Assembly (NCBI GenBank): GCA_040079635.1
Contig: JBEBJY010000015.1
Coordinates: 1 to 45,632 of the forward strand
Source: Aalborgiella sp040079635
GTDB lineage: Bacteria; Pseudomonadota; Gammaproteobacteria; Burkholderiales; Burkholderiaceae_C
Reading direction: 5' to 3'
Length of the DNA stretch: 45,632 bases
The number at the start of each line of letters is the position of its first letter. Position 1 is the first letter of the stretch. Below are positions 26,015 to 34,475 of the stretch, piece after piece. Both the position numbers and the translations under genes were made by a program. The notes under the pieces are model-generated. The model searched no databases. It saw nothing but the letters and a program-made list of their open reading frames with translations, and had not been told where the DNA came from.

Positions 26015-27201
26015 ACTGTATCTCCTGTCCACTTACGGTAAGCCACGTCAAAAACGACCGCAGCAATCAAAACTTGTCCAATGATGATGTAACGGGTACC
26101 AATAGAAACATCTAACAACAGCATGCCGCTATCAATACATTGCATGATTAACGCACCCAAGACTGAGCCAATAATCGTGCCACTACCACCCGCCAATGCT
26201 GTTCCACCAATCACAGTTGCGGCAATCACCAATAATTCCAAGTTATTTCCCAACGAGTTGGTACCGGCATTCAATCGTGATATGGATACGATGGCAGCAA
26301 TCGTGATCAAAACAGCCAATAGCAAGAACATCAACATGGTGACGCGCTTGACAGGGATACCGACCAGCTCAGCAGCATCGGGGTTACCGCCGATAGCAAA
26401 AACGTAGCGACCAAAACGTGTGCGATGCACCAAAAATGACACAAACAATGCCACAGCGCCCCAAATGAGCACCGGTATAGGAATGCCCTGAGCTTCTGGC
26501 TTGTTGGGAATGTGGTACGCATTCATCACCGCAACAAAAGCCATGATGATGATGACTGGAACAAGCACAATCAACACATCCATGCCGAGTGAATTCGTTG
26601 GTACGCCATAGGTTTTCTTGGCAGTTCGCTTACTCAACATGCCATAAACCAAAGCCACACACATCAAGCCGCCAATAATCCAGCTGGCTTGTGTGCCGAT
26701 ACCACCATTAAAACCACCACCGAGTTTTAGGAAAAACTCGTCTGACAAAGGTTGCGTTTTACCATCTGCCACCAGATACGCGGCACCACGAAACGACATC
26801 AAACCACCTAGCGTGACCACAAACGTCGGCACACCGATGTATGCTGTCAATGCACCTTGGTACATTGAAACAGCGATAGCAGCTGCAAATCCAGCCAGAC
26901 ACGCAGCTGGCCACGTCCAATTGGCGGTGTACATCAAAAAAGCAATCAACACACCCACAAAACCCATCACAGAGCCGACCGATAAATCGATGTGCCGTGC
27001 AACGATGATGAGCACCATGATGGTTGCCAAAATACCAACCACAGCTGTTTGCTGGGCGATGTTGTATAAGTTTTCAGGCGACAAGAAAATGCCATCTGAG
27101 AAGAAATTAAAAACAAGTGCGACCACTACCAACACTCCGGACATCAACACCATACGCCAGTCAATCTGGGCACGTTTGATGGATTGAATTGCATCATTCA
27201 T
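26011..27201 (-). CDS. xylH: sugar ABC transporter permease, CUT2 family
   Basis: This integral membrane permease (396 residues) has about ten hydrophobic segments. The family-typical ARHIDLSVGSVMGFVGVL is near residue 70, GGLMSFRGAAYLVADG near 135, and GGNPDAAELVGIPVKRV is the loop expected to contact the ATPase. It pairs with XylF and XylG for xylose import. It lies 132 bp after xylF with a strong hairpin between them and overlaps xylG by four bases. Confidence 0.95.
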   Translation of the reverse strand: MNDAIQSIKRAQIDWRMVLMSGVLVVVALVFNFFSDGIFLSPENLYNIAQQTAVVGILATIMVLIIVARHIDLSVGSVMGFVGVLIAFLMYTANWTWPAACLAGFAAAIAVSMYQGALTAYIGVPTFVVTLGGLMSFRGAAYLVADGKTQPLSDEFFLKLGGGFNGGIGTQASWIIGGLMCVALVYGMLSKRTAKKTYGVPTNSLGMDVLIVLVPVIIIMAFVAVMNAYHIPNKPEAQGIPIPVLIWGAVALFVSFLVHRTRFGRYVFAIGGNPDAAELVGIPVKRVTMLMFLLLAVLITIAAIVSISRLNAGTNSLGNNLELLVIAATVIGGTALAGGSGTIIGSVLGALIMQCIDSGMLLLDVSIGTRYIIIGQVLIAAVVFDVAYRKWTGDTV

Positions 27202-27283
27202 ATCGCGCTCCTACCTACAAAATACAAAAACAAATAAATAAAACCAACCTTTTTTGCTTAATTTTCATAAGCCACAAACGACA

Positions 27284-27304
27284 CCGCGGGCGCTAGGCCC
27301 GCGG
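27284..27304 (-). other. GC-rich hairpin between xylF and xylH
   Basis: CCGCGGGC (27284-27291) pairs perfectly with GCCCGCGG (27297-27304) around a five-base loop. It lies 29 bp after the xylF stop. No T-run follows immediately. Such structures often protect the 3' end of binding-protein mRNA or attenuate transcription, which would give more binding protein than permease. Confidence 0.65.
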
Positions 27305-27333
27305 CGTGAACCTACTTCAGCTAACTGAATGGT

Positions 27334-28353
27334 TTATTTGCAAACAGCAACTTTCGCGCCGTCGATACCTTTGCACAAAGCATCTTTCTTGATGTAACCA
27401 GCTTTCAAAACAACATCCAAGTTGTCTTTGGTCACTGGGATTGGCTTCAAGAAGATTGACTTCATAGTCATCTTCTTAGGGCCACCTGCCCAGTCAGCAG
27501 CGCCAGTTACAGCCTTGCCAGCGCCCAACTCAACAGCAGCTTTAGCTGCAGCTGTGCCGAGGTCAGCAGAGTTTTTCCAGACTGACACAGTTTGTGTACC
27601 AGCAGCAACACGGTTCAAAGCAGCGTGGTCGCCGTCTTGACCAGACACTGGAATACCTTGCAAGCCTTTAGCTGTCAAAGCAGCCACAACACCGCCGGCC
27701 ATGCCGTCGTTTTGTGCCACAACAGCGTCAACCTTGTTGGCGTTCTTAGTGAGGATCTGCTCCATGTTTTTCTGAGCATTTTGTGGGTTCCAGCCAGATG
27801 TGAACTCTTCGCCCACAATCTTCACGTCGCCCTTTTTGATAGCGTCAGCCAACACTTCGCCTTGGCCTTCGCGCAAGAATGCAGCATTGTTGTCACCTGG
27901 GTCACCCTTGATGATGGCGTAGTTGCCTTTTGGCTTGGCCTTCAAGATTTCGCGCGCAGTCATACGACCCACTTCTTTGTTGTCAAAAGTGATGTAAGTT
28001 GTGCCTGCAGCTTCAAACAAACGGTCATACGCGATGACTGGGATTTTTTGCTGTGCTGCTTTGTTGACAGCTGGCAAGATAGCGTCTTTGTCTTTTGCCA
28101 AGATGATCAAGACTTTTGCGCCTTTGGTGATCAAACCGTCGATGTCAGCCAATTGCTTTTCAGCAGAAGCGCCAGCGTCAGAATAGATGTATTTCGCGCC
28201 TGATTTTGCCAATTCAGCCTTGATAGCTGCTTCGTCGGTTTTCCAACGCTCTTCTTGATAAGCGTCAAAACTCACGCCCACCACCAATTGCGCGAAAGAT
28301 GAACCAGCAGCCATGGCCAAAGCCAAAGCGGTCAGAGTACGTTTAAATTGCAT
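27334..28353 (-). CDS. xylF: D-xylose ABC transporter substrate-binding protein
   Basis: This periplasmic sugar-binding protein (339 residues) has a signal peptide cut after about residue 21 (GSSFA). The mature start VVGVSFDAYQEERWKTDE resembles XylF, as do the stretches YDRLFEAAG.TYITFDNKEVG, DPGDNNAAFLREGQ, AVVAQNDGMAGG and VSGQDGDHAAL. A GGAG lies nine bases before the ATG. It is the first gene of the xylose operon, with palindromic operator candidates just upstream. Confidence 0.95.
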   Translation of the reverse strand: MQFKRTLTALALAMAAGSSFAQLVVGVSFDAYQEERWKTDEAAIKAELAKSGAKYIYSDAGASAEKQLADIDGLITKGAKVLIILAKDKDAILPAVNKAAQQKIPVIAYDRLFEAAGTTYITFDNKEVGRMTAREILKAKPKGNYAIIKGDPGDNNAAFLREGQGEVLADAIKKGDVKIVGEEFTSGWNPQNAQKNMEQILTKNANKVDAVVAQNDGMAGGVVAALTAKGLQGIPVSGQDGDHAALNRVAAGTQTVSVWKNSADLGTAAAKAAVELGAGKAVTGAADWAGGPKKMTMKSIFLKPIPVTKDNLDVVLKAGYIKKDALCKGIDGAKVAVCK

Positions 28354-28689
28354 TCTTTTATCTCCAGTTAATAAACCCCGAAGGGCGTTAAGTTTTAGCT
28401 AAAACCTGCCATGTTCAACAGCAAATCATTACGAATGGCTATTTAGTTCAGCAAGAAAACGAAGTATCCAACTTTTTTTATCTCAAACTATTAGGGGAAA
28501 CGCTAGTTTCTGTGTGGTTACACAAAAAAAAAGTTGTTTTCTTTCGTAAGTTATTTTCCAAAACAGAACCAAAGATAGCTATTGAGATGTGTAGCAAAGC
28601 ATCCGCTAAGCATATGCTGGCCAGCAAGACGTAAAATTTCCGTCGATAGAAAGTTCAGTACTTTTCAACGTTTTTTGATCGGAATGCAA
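28354..28689. promoter_or_regulatory. divergent control region between xylF and the receiver gene
   Basis: This 336-bp AT-rich stretch has three palindromic signals. GTTTTAGCTAAAAC (28392-28405) is a perfect 14-bp palindrome 38 bp before the xylF ATG, an attractive XylR operator candidate. GAAAC-GCTA-GTTTC lies at 28497-28510. An inverted pair, CAACTTTTTTT near 28469 and AAAAAAAGTTG near 28525, flanks the second palindrome. Near the xylF leader, AACGCCC-TTCG-GGG can form a small hairpin on the minus strand. No promoter could be fixed with confidence. Confidence 0.5.
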
Positions 28690-30111
28690 ATGGATTTAAA
28701 ACAAGCGCTGATCGTAGATGACTCAAAATCCGCGCAACATATTCTTGCGCGCATGCTTGAAAGATTTGATTTGCGCTCTGATGTAGCCTTTTCCGCCCAA
28801 GAAGCCTTAGCCTACCTTAGCCATCATCACCCAGCAGTTATTTTCTTAGATGAAAACATGCCCGGCATGAATGGGATTGAGGCGCTAAAAACCATCAAAT
28901 CAAACCCCAACACGGCGTTGATACCCGTCATCATGTACACATCGGCGGACGATGATGTTTTTGTCACACAAGCCCGAGCGCTTGGTGCTTTGGATATTCT
29001 GTCTAAAAGCAATATGCAACCTGAGTCTCTTGCTCGCGTACTGACAAGTTTAAAGATCTTCCCAGCTTCAGACAAAACCACAAACAGTACAACTGAAACT
29101 GATGCAAATATAGCCAGGCAAAAACCTAAAAGTGTAGAAATTGAACCGACCACTGAATTGACTGATCTAGAGAAAGTAAGCCGACAGATCAGTCGTTTGT
29201 TTGAGATTCACATCACCGCCGTGCGCGAGCAAATCAACAACAGCGCCCAGTTTGTAACCAAACGTGTGATATCAAACCTTGAAAAAAACTCAACTGGTTT
29301 GTCGGGACAACATGCCAGTGGCGATGCTCAAAACGGCGCATCAAACTTGGAAGTAACCACAATCGAAGCCAAGCAAGCGTTACTAGCGGAAAAACAAAAA
29401 TACTCGTTTGTTACTCAGACCCTGCTCAGCGCTTTGCTGCTCGGTGTATTGTGGGCCGGCTACCAGTTGTTTAGGATCAGCAACGATTTAGAAACCGCAT
29501 CAAGCGCCCAACTAGCCGTGATGGACACAAAAAAGCAAGACGCGCAGCACATTGCCAACACGGTCATACAGCTCATGGATGATAAAAACAGTGGCAAAGA
29601 CAGCAACAAAGTTGCAATCAGCAACCCTGCTACTCTAAAAGCCATGGTTTGGCTGCAAAACACAGATTTTCAGTACAACTTCAACGAGCAACCTTTGAAC
29701 GATGCACAAATTATCAACCTTGCCACGTTGACGCGCATCTTGGCAGACGCTGGTTACGCGGGTGTTATCACGGTAAATATTAATTTTGGCAACTTTTGCC
29801 TTGAAACCGTTGCCATAAACAACATCAACACTTGGCGTTTAGCTGCGAGCGACACGAGCGCCAGCGAGTGCAAGCAACTGAAAGATCTCAATCCTAAATT
29901 TGCCGCTACTGACTATGCCACGCCAGCGTTTCGCAATTTTGAGCGCAACCTCGCCTCACAGCACGACGGCCGCATAACTGTGCGCTTAGTGTCCAACGGC
30001 ATTGCACAGCCGCGCGCAGATTACCCGCTAATCACCTCATCCACGATGGCTGGCGAATGGAACAACGCGGCTGCGCGGAATAATAGGCTAGGTGTTCAAC
30101 TGAGTAATTGA
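28690..30111 (+). CDS. membrane-anchored receiver-domain protein of unknown output
   Basis: The first 120 residues form a CheY-like receiver with D10/D11, phosphoacceptor D54 (FLDENMPGMNG), T84 and K106, all intact. A polar linker of about 115 residues follows, then one membrane helix (about 239-261, TLLSALLLGVLWAGYQLF), a helical stretch, and a C-terminal domain of about 170 residues that I do not recognise. The C-terminal part would be outside the cytoplasm. I chose the ATG at 28690 for its upstream GGA and the family-like start MDLKQALIVDDS; an ATG at 28684 and earlier non-ATG starts exist. No kinase gene lies nearby. Confidence 0.8.
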   Translation: MDLKQALIVDDSKSAQHILARMLERFDLRSDVAFSAQEALAYLSHHHPAVIFLDENMPGMNGIEALKTIKSNPNTALIPVIMYTSADDDVFVTQARALGALDILSKSNMQPESLARVLTSLKIFPASDKTTNSTTETDANIARQKPKSVEIEPTTELTDLEKVSRQISRLFEIHITAVREQINNSAQFVTKRVISNLEKNSTGLSGQHASGDAQNGASNLEVTTIEAKQALLAEKQKYSFVTQTLLSALLLGVLWAGYQLFRISNDLETASSAQLAVMDTKKQDAQHIANTVIQLMDDKNSGKDSNKVAISNPATLKAMVWLQNTDFQYNFNEQPLNDAQIINLATLTRILADAGYAGVITVNINFGNFCLETVAINNINTWRLAASDTSASECKQLKDLNPKFAATDYATPAFRNFERNLASQHDGRITVRLVSNGIAQPRADYPLITSSTMAGEWNNAAARNNRLGVQLSN

Positions 30112-30140
30112 CTCATGGTAGTATAGATATACAACCAAAA

Positions 30141-30200
30141 ATTGCTATTCTTTCTATAGCTACTTAGGAAATAAATACGCCGGCTAGAGTCATATTTAGG
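30141..30200 (+). repeat. dispersed AATAAATACGCCGGCTA repeat, copy 4
   Basis: It reads ATTGCTATTCTTTCTATAGC, then TACTTAGGAAATAAATACGC, then CGGCTAGAGTCATATTTAGG. It is close to the consensus and fills the gap between the receiver gene and the Stealth gene. Confidence 0.9.
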
Positions 30201-30227
30201 CACCTAATTTAAGAAAATTTCAAATCA

Positions 30228-31256
30228 ATGCCCCTTGCGCAAGCCACACAGAAAGCCATCCTTCCTGAAAAAATAGACATTGTTTACTTGTGGGTGGACG
30301 GTAACGACCCCGTTTGGCGGCAAAAACGGCAAACTTCGCTCAGTCAATTGAATGCGAACAACCGAAACAGCATCGCTAAATACGGCAATGTGGAAGGCCG
30401 ATTTCGGGACAACGACGAGCTGCGCTACAGCTTGCGCGCGTTGGAGCGCTATTTCCCCGATTGCGGCCATGTTTACATCGTTACCGATGCGCAAACGCCT
30501 GCCTGGCTGCAAAATTCAGCGCAAATTTCTATCATTGACCACAAAGACCTGATCCCCGCTAACAAACTACCCACCTTTGATTCCGCCAACATTGAGTCCT
30601 ACATTCACCAGATCCCCGACCTGTCTGAGCGTTACTTTTATCTCAACGATGATGTTTTCTTCGGCTCACCCATTGATTTGAGCCACTGGTTCAGCCAGGA
30701 CGGCATTTGTGTGGGCTGGTCAGACGATTTACCTGTAAGCAATCAAGGTTTACAACCCGACGCCACAGCATTAGAGAATGCCTGCCGTTTGTCGATTCAG
30801 TGGTTGAAAACGCATGAAAATTCGAATCAACAACTAAACCAACACTCAGATCTAATCCCTTTCAAACACACCTACCGCACCTTTGCCCACTCGCCTAGGC
30901 CGATGCTGAAATCGATGCTGTTTGCACTAGAAACCGAAGCGGCTGACCTTTTTAAATCCGTGCGCTCAACCGTTTTCCGCGCCTGGGATAAACCCACCAT
31001 CGTCTCGGATTTTGTGCTGCGCTGGGCGCTGGCCCATGGCCACGCAACCCTACGAGATTACTCACACGTCTACTTGTCCACCGGCGATGAGCAAAATGCG
31101 ACTCAAATCAACAGCTTGGTCGCAGCTGACGGCCTGCTAGACTTCTTTTGTATCAACGACACCACTGACGACGCCGACAATCTAGACCCCCGATTGGCGA
31201 TGGTGCAAGAAGCGCTGCAAACGATGTTTCCGACGGCATCACGCTACGAGAAGTAG
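30228..31256 (+). CDS. Stealth-family polysaccharide phosphotransferase
   Basis: Stealth proteins transfer hexose-1-phosphate units to glycans, for example in capsule synthesis, and are related to eukaryotic GlcNAc-phosphotransferase. The 342 residues show conserved region 1 (IDIVYLWVDGNDPVW, 16-30) and region 2 (RFRDNDELRYSLRALERYFP up to YFYLNDDVFFG). A region 3-like segment is FKHTYRTFAHSPRPMLKSML. No membrane segment or signal is seen. No capsule or glycosyltransferase genes lie around it, so its acceptor is unknown. It ends 13 bases inside the convergent DUF3429 gene. Confidence 0.88.
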   Translation: MPLAQATQKAILPEKIDIVYLWVDGNDPVWRQKRQTSLSQLNANNRNSIAKYGNVEGRFRDNDELRYSLRALERYFPDCGHVYIVTDAQTPAWLQNSAQISIIDHKDLIPANKLPTFDSANIESYIHQIPDLSERYFYLNDDVFFGSPIDLSHWFSQDGICVGWSDDLPVSNQGLQPDATALENACRLSIQWLKTHENSNQQLNQHSDLIPFKHTYRTFAHSPRPMLKSMLFALETEAADLFKSVRSTVFRAWDKPTIVSDFVLRWALAHGHATLRDYSHVYLSTGDEQNATQINSLVAADGLLDFFCINDTTDDADNLDPRLAMVQEALQTMFPTASRYEK

Positions 31257-31723
31257 CTTGAAATCAGCGAAAGAACGGCTGCAAAAGTCAACCTTGATCG
31301 CAGCGGCAGATACCAAGCAGGTAGATTTACCCTCTGAACCAAACGCCTGTCTTGCCAAAAGTGAATCAAAAATCCCGCTACCAACAACAGGCAAGCATGT
31401 TTAGGTGAAATAGCATATTTAACTAAAAGTGCGATCCAGGCCACCAATGCTGGCACCACGCTCCACACAAAACAATGGGTACGTTGCTGCGCAGTCATAT
31501 CGCTTTGGCTCATTGCAAAGCCCCAGTGAAGCGCACCTACAAAGCTCAAAATTACCGCGCCATAAACTAAAAGTGCATCACCCCACAAGATGCTGCGGCG
31601 GCTGTCAACCCACACTGCAGCAGCCAAAGTCACAAATGGCAACAAGCCCCCATAGCCCAACCACTTCACGATTGGCGGGATAATTGTTTTGAAAGTATCA
31701 ACAGGGTTGGATAATTTAGTCAT
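31244..31723 (-). CDS. DUF3429 inner-membrane protein
   Basis: This 159-residue protein has about five hydrophobic segments, around 22-40, 50-70, 86-102, 108-124 and 138-156. The stretch YGAVILSFVGALHWGFAM is characteristic of DUF3429, a family of unknown function found widely in proteobacteria. It is convergent with the Stealth gene and overlaps its end by 13 bases. No operon partner is evident. Confidence 0.8.
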   Translation of the reverse strand: MTKLSNPVDTFKTIIPPIVKWLGYGGLLPFVTLAAAVWVDSRRSILWGDALLVYGAVILSFVGALHWGFAMSQSDMTAQQRTHCFVWSVVPALVAWIALLVKYAISPKHACLLLVAGFLIHFWQDRRLVQRVNLPAWYLPLRSRLTFAAVLSLISSYFS

Positions 31724-31754
31724 CTAATAATAGTTACCAAAAAAGAGGTCAGCA

Positions 31755-31955
31755 ATGGGTGGAGAAAATGAACGGTGCTGCGGCACGGGTCACTGCATGA
31801 TAAATGCTGACGGACGCTGCTGGTGCGGCCAGCAGTGGGATGGCGAGAAAATGTGCCAGCCTAAACAAAAGGCGGAATCGAAGTCTGACTTGACTTCAAA
31901 GAGCGATGAATCCATCACATCCGCTTATATTGCGTCGGACAATAAGCCCGCTTAA
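31755..31955 (+). CDS. small cysteine-rich protein
   Basis: This 66-residue protein has six cysteines in its first 34 residues (C8, C9, C14, C22, C24, C34) and the motif GRCWCGQQWDG, which suggests a metal-binding knuckle. A Lys/Ser/Asp-rich polar tail follows. A strong GAGG lies six bases before the ATG, which supports translation. Its last 41 bases overlap the end of the convergent TIGR03643-type gene. I recall similar small proteins in proteobacteria but cannot give a function. Confidence 0.65.
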   Translation: MGGENERCCGTGHCMINADGRCWCGQQWDGEKMCQPKQKAESKSDLTSKSDESITSAYIASDNKPA

Positions 31956-32181
31956 CGCCCTCTTGTCGCAGCGCTTCGTGTTTGGTGACTCGGCTGGTCA
32001 TGCGTTTGCGCCACATTCTGAAGGAGCTGGCTTTCATGTTGGTACGCATGAAATTAATCACTGCAGACTCGTTTAAACCATAAGTTCGTTCGATCGCTTC
32101 AAACGGCGTGCGGTCTTCCCATGCCATTTCTATGATTCGGGATGCGTCGCCTGCGGTGAATGTGGGTTCGGTTTTTGACAT
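31915..32181 (-). CDS. TIGR03643/DUF2805 family protein
   Basis: This is a small basic protein of 88 residues. The block RIIEMAWEDRTPFEAIERTY followed by GLNESAVINFMR is the family signature, and SSFRMWRKRMTSRVTKHEAL follows. The first half looks like a helix-turn-helix, so nucleic-acid binding is plausible, but the family has no established function as far as I know. It converges on the cysteine-rich gene with an overlap of 41 bases. Confidence 0.82.
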   Translation of the reverse strand: MSKTEPTFTAGDASRIIEMAWEDRTPFEAIERTYGLNESAVINFMRTNMKASSFRMWRKRMTSRVTKHEALRQEGVKRAYCPTQYKRM

Positions 32182-32259
32182 GCTTAAATTGTATGAAAAG
32201 CGCAGGCTGGCTGTCGCACAGGTTAAAAAGACCCTGCAACTTTATGGCAACATATCACC

Positions 32260-34380
32260 ATGCAAAAAAAAATTTCGTCACCCTCAACTTCCCCCTTCCT
32301 TCCCCAAATCACGCTTTATCGGCAATGGCTAAGCGAAAAACGCGGTTTAAAGTTTGACTCTTACGACGCGCTCTGGCAGTGGTCAACGACTGATTTAGAT
32401 GCGTTTTGGCAGAGCATTTGGGATTATTTTGGGTTGCAATCCTCCACGCCCTACACTGCAGTTTGTGATCGTTCCTCTTCTGAGCTCATGATTGACGTGA
32501 AATGGTTTACCGGAGCAACGGGCAATTACGCGCAGCAGGTGTTTCGCCACGTTGATGCTGCAGATTCTGCGGGCTTCCCTGCCATCATCAGCCACAATGA
32601 GAAAAGCTTGGGCAAGCAAGCGGCTAAGGAGATGACTTGGCCACAGCTGAAACAACAAGTCGCCTCCCTCGCCCTACACCTGCAAGCGCAGGGCGTGCAG
32701 CCGGGGGACAGGGTTGCGGCGTATTTACCGAACATCCCAGAGGCGATGGTGGCGTTTTTGTCAACGGTGAGTATAGGCGGCGTGTGGAGCATTTGCGCGC
32801 CTGATATGGGGACGAATGCCGTCTTAGACCGCTTCAAGCAGATTGAACCCAAAGTGCTGATTGCCTGTGATGGCGTGACTTTTGGCGGCAAAGACCACGA
32901 CCGCCTAGCCGTGGTCGCCGAGCTGTGCGCCGCGCTGCCCAGCGTGAAGCATGTGATTTTGCAAGACAACTTAGGAACGTTGCAAGCGCATATAAAATCA
33001 CCCAAGCATACTATCAATACAATAGCTGCTCAGTCAATATATACGCTGGCTACAGGTCAAAATGATACTGAAACTGCCGCTTTTGAACCACTTTGGCTAC
33101 CGTTTGACCACCCGCTGTGGATTGTCTATTCCAGCGGCACCACGGGGCTGCCCAAACCCATCGTCCACAGCCACGGCGGCATTGTGATCGTCGCTCTAGC
33201 CAGCAAAGTGCTGCACAACGACGTGGGCTGCAGCTACGCGCCCAACACCTACGGCGAGCGCTTTCACTGGTACAGCTCCACCGGCTGGGTGATGTGGAAC
33301 GCACAGATGAGCGGCCTGTTGAACGGCACGACTTGCTGCATTTTTGATGGCAGCCCGGGTGGTAGCAGCGTGGACGCAGCGGGCAACAAAATTGCCCCAG
33401 ACTACACCACCCTGTGGCGCTTCGCCGCTGAGCTGGGTGTGACCTATTTTGGCGCAGGTGCGGCGTTTTTTGCGAATTGCCAAAAAGCGGGGATTGATCT
33501 GACCAAGATTGACGACCCAGCTAGTAATTTGTCAAAAATCAGAGCATTGGGCACAACAGGCTCGCCGCTTTCCGCTGATACGCAAAACTGGGGCACAGCG
33601 CAATTTGACAAGCTTGGCACGCCGAACATCTTTTGGGCGAATATCTCAGGCGGCACCGACTTTGCCGGCGCTTTCATTGGCGGCAACCGCGAATTGCCCC
33701 TCAAAGCGGGCGAAATGCAATGCCGCGAGCTGGGCTGCGCGGTGGAAGCTTGGAATGAGCAAGGCGAGCCGGTTATCAACGAGGTGGGCGAGCTGGTTTG
33801 CACCCAACCCATCCCGTCCATGCCGCTCTTCTTTTGGGGTGATGTAGATAAAAAACGTTATATATCAAGCTACTTCGACACCTACCCCAACGCCTGGCGG
33901 CATGGCGACTGGCTCAAGGTCGGGCTAGACGGCAGCTGCATCATCTACGGCCGCAGTGACGCCACCATCAACCGCCACGGCCTGCGCATGGGCACAAGCG
34001 AGCTGTACAGCGCCGTCGAAGCCCTGCCCGAAGTGATGGATTCCATGGTCGTCGACCTCGAATACCTGGGCCGTGAAAGCTACATGCCCCTCTTCGTCGT
34101 CCTGCAATCCAGCCTGACCCTAGACGACGCCCTGCGCTCAAAACTAGTCAACGCCATCAAAACCGCCCTCTCCCCCCGCTTCGTCCCCAACGACATCTTC
34201 CATGTCGCCGAGATTCCGCGCACCCTGTCGGGCAAAAAGCAGGAGCTGCCGATCAAAAAACTGCTGCTCGGCCAGCCGATAGAGAAAGTGGTGAACAAAG
34301 ACGCGATGGCTAACCCGGGGTGTTTGGATTGGTATGTGGCGTTTGCGGAGGGTCGGAAGACGGAGAATGCCTCGGTTTAG
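32260..34380 (+). CDS. acetoacetyl-CoA synthetase
   Basis: This enzyme activates acetoacetate to its CoA thioester with ATP, in ketone or PHB-derived carbon use. It is an ANL-superfamily adenylating enzyme of 706 residues. The phosphate-binding motif is YSSGTTGLPKPIVHSHGG. AYFDT-like SYFDTYPNAWRHGDWLKVG is the hinge region, and SGKKQELPIKK holds the catalytic Lys. Other acetoacetyl-CoA synthetases known to me are about 650-680 residues. An extra segment near residues 251-266 is encoded by an in-frame copy of the dispersed repeat. The stop TAG lies at the edge of another repeat copy. Confidence 0.93.
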   Translation: MQKKISSPSTSPFLPQITLYRQWLSEKRGLKFDSYDALWQWSTTDLDAFWQSIWDYFGLQSSTPYTAVCDRSSSELMIDVKWFTGATGNYAQQVFRHVDAADSAGFPAIISHNEKSLGKQAAKEMTWPQLKQQVASLALHLQAQGVQPGDRVAAYLPNIPEAMVAFLSTVSIGGVWSICAPDMGTNAVLDRFKQIEPKVLIACDGVTFGGKDHDRLAVVAELCAALPSVKHVILQDNLGTLQAHIKSPKHTINTIAAQSIYTLATGQNDTETAAFEPLWLPFDHPLWIVYSSGTTGLPKPIVHSHGGIVIVALASKVLHNDVGCSYAPNTYGERFHWYSSTGWVMWNAQMSGLLNGTTCCIFDGSPGGSSVDAAGNKIAPDYTTLWRFAAELGVTYFGAGAAFFANCQKAGIDLTKIDDPASNLSKIRALGTTGSPLSADTQNWGTAQFDKLGTPNIFWANISGGTDFAGAFIGGNRELPLKAGEMQCRELGCAVEAWNEQGEPVINEVGELVCTQPIPSMPLFFWGDVDKKRYISSYFDTYPNAWRHGDWLKVGLDGSCIIYGRSDATINRHGLRMGTSELYSAVEALPEVMDSMVVDLEYLGRESYMPLFVVLQSSLTLDDALRSKLVNAIKTALSPRFVPNDIFHVAEIPRTLSGKKQELPIKKLLLGQPIEKVVNKDAMANPGCLDWYVAFAEGRKTENASV
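33011..33058 (+). repeat. dispersed repeat, copy 5, inside acetoacetyl-CoA synthetase
   Basis: It reads CTATCAATACAATAGCTGCT, then CAGTCAATATATACGCTGGC, then TACAGGTC. It differs from the consensus at several positions but keeps the hairpin arm and the AATAnATACGCnGGCTA core. It is read in frame without a stop as TINTIAAQSIYTLATG. Confidence 0.7.
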
Positions 34381-34392
34381 AGGTATTTTTTG

Positions 34393-34442
34393 GCTCTAGC
34401 CGGCGTATTTATTGCCTAAACAGCTATTATAAAAATAGCAAA
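34393..34442 (-). repeat. dispersed AATAAATACGCCGGCTA repeat, copy 6
   Basis: On the plus strand it reads GCTCTAGCCGGCGTATTTAT, then TGCCTAAACAGCTATTATAA, then AAATAGCAAA. The flank TAGAGGTATTTTTTG that links it to the acetoacetyl-CoA synthetase stop resembles the flank of copy 8, so the element may begin at the stop codon. Confidence 0.88.
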
Positions 34443-34475
34443 TAATTCAATTATTTTGCATTTTCTGGAGCGAAA

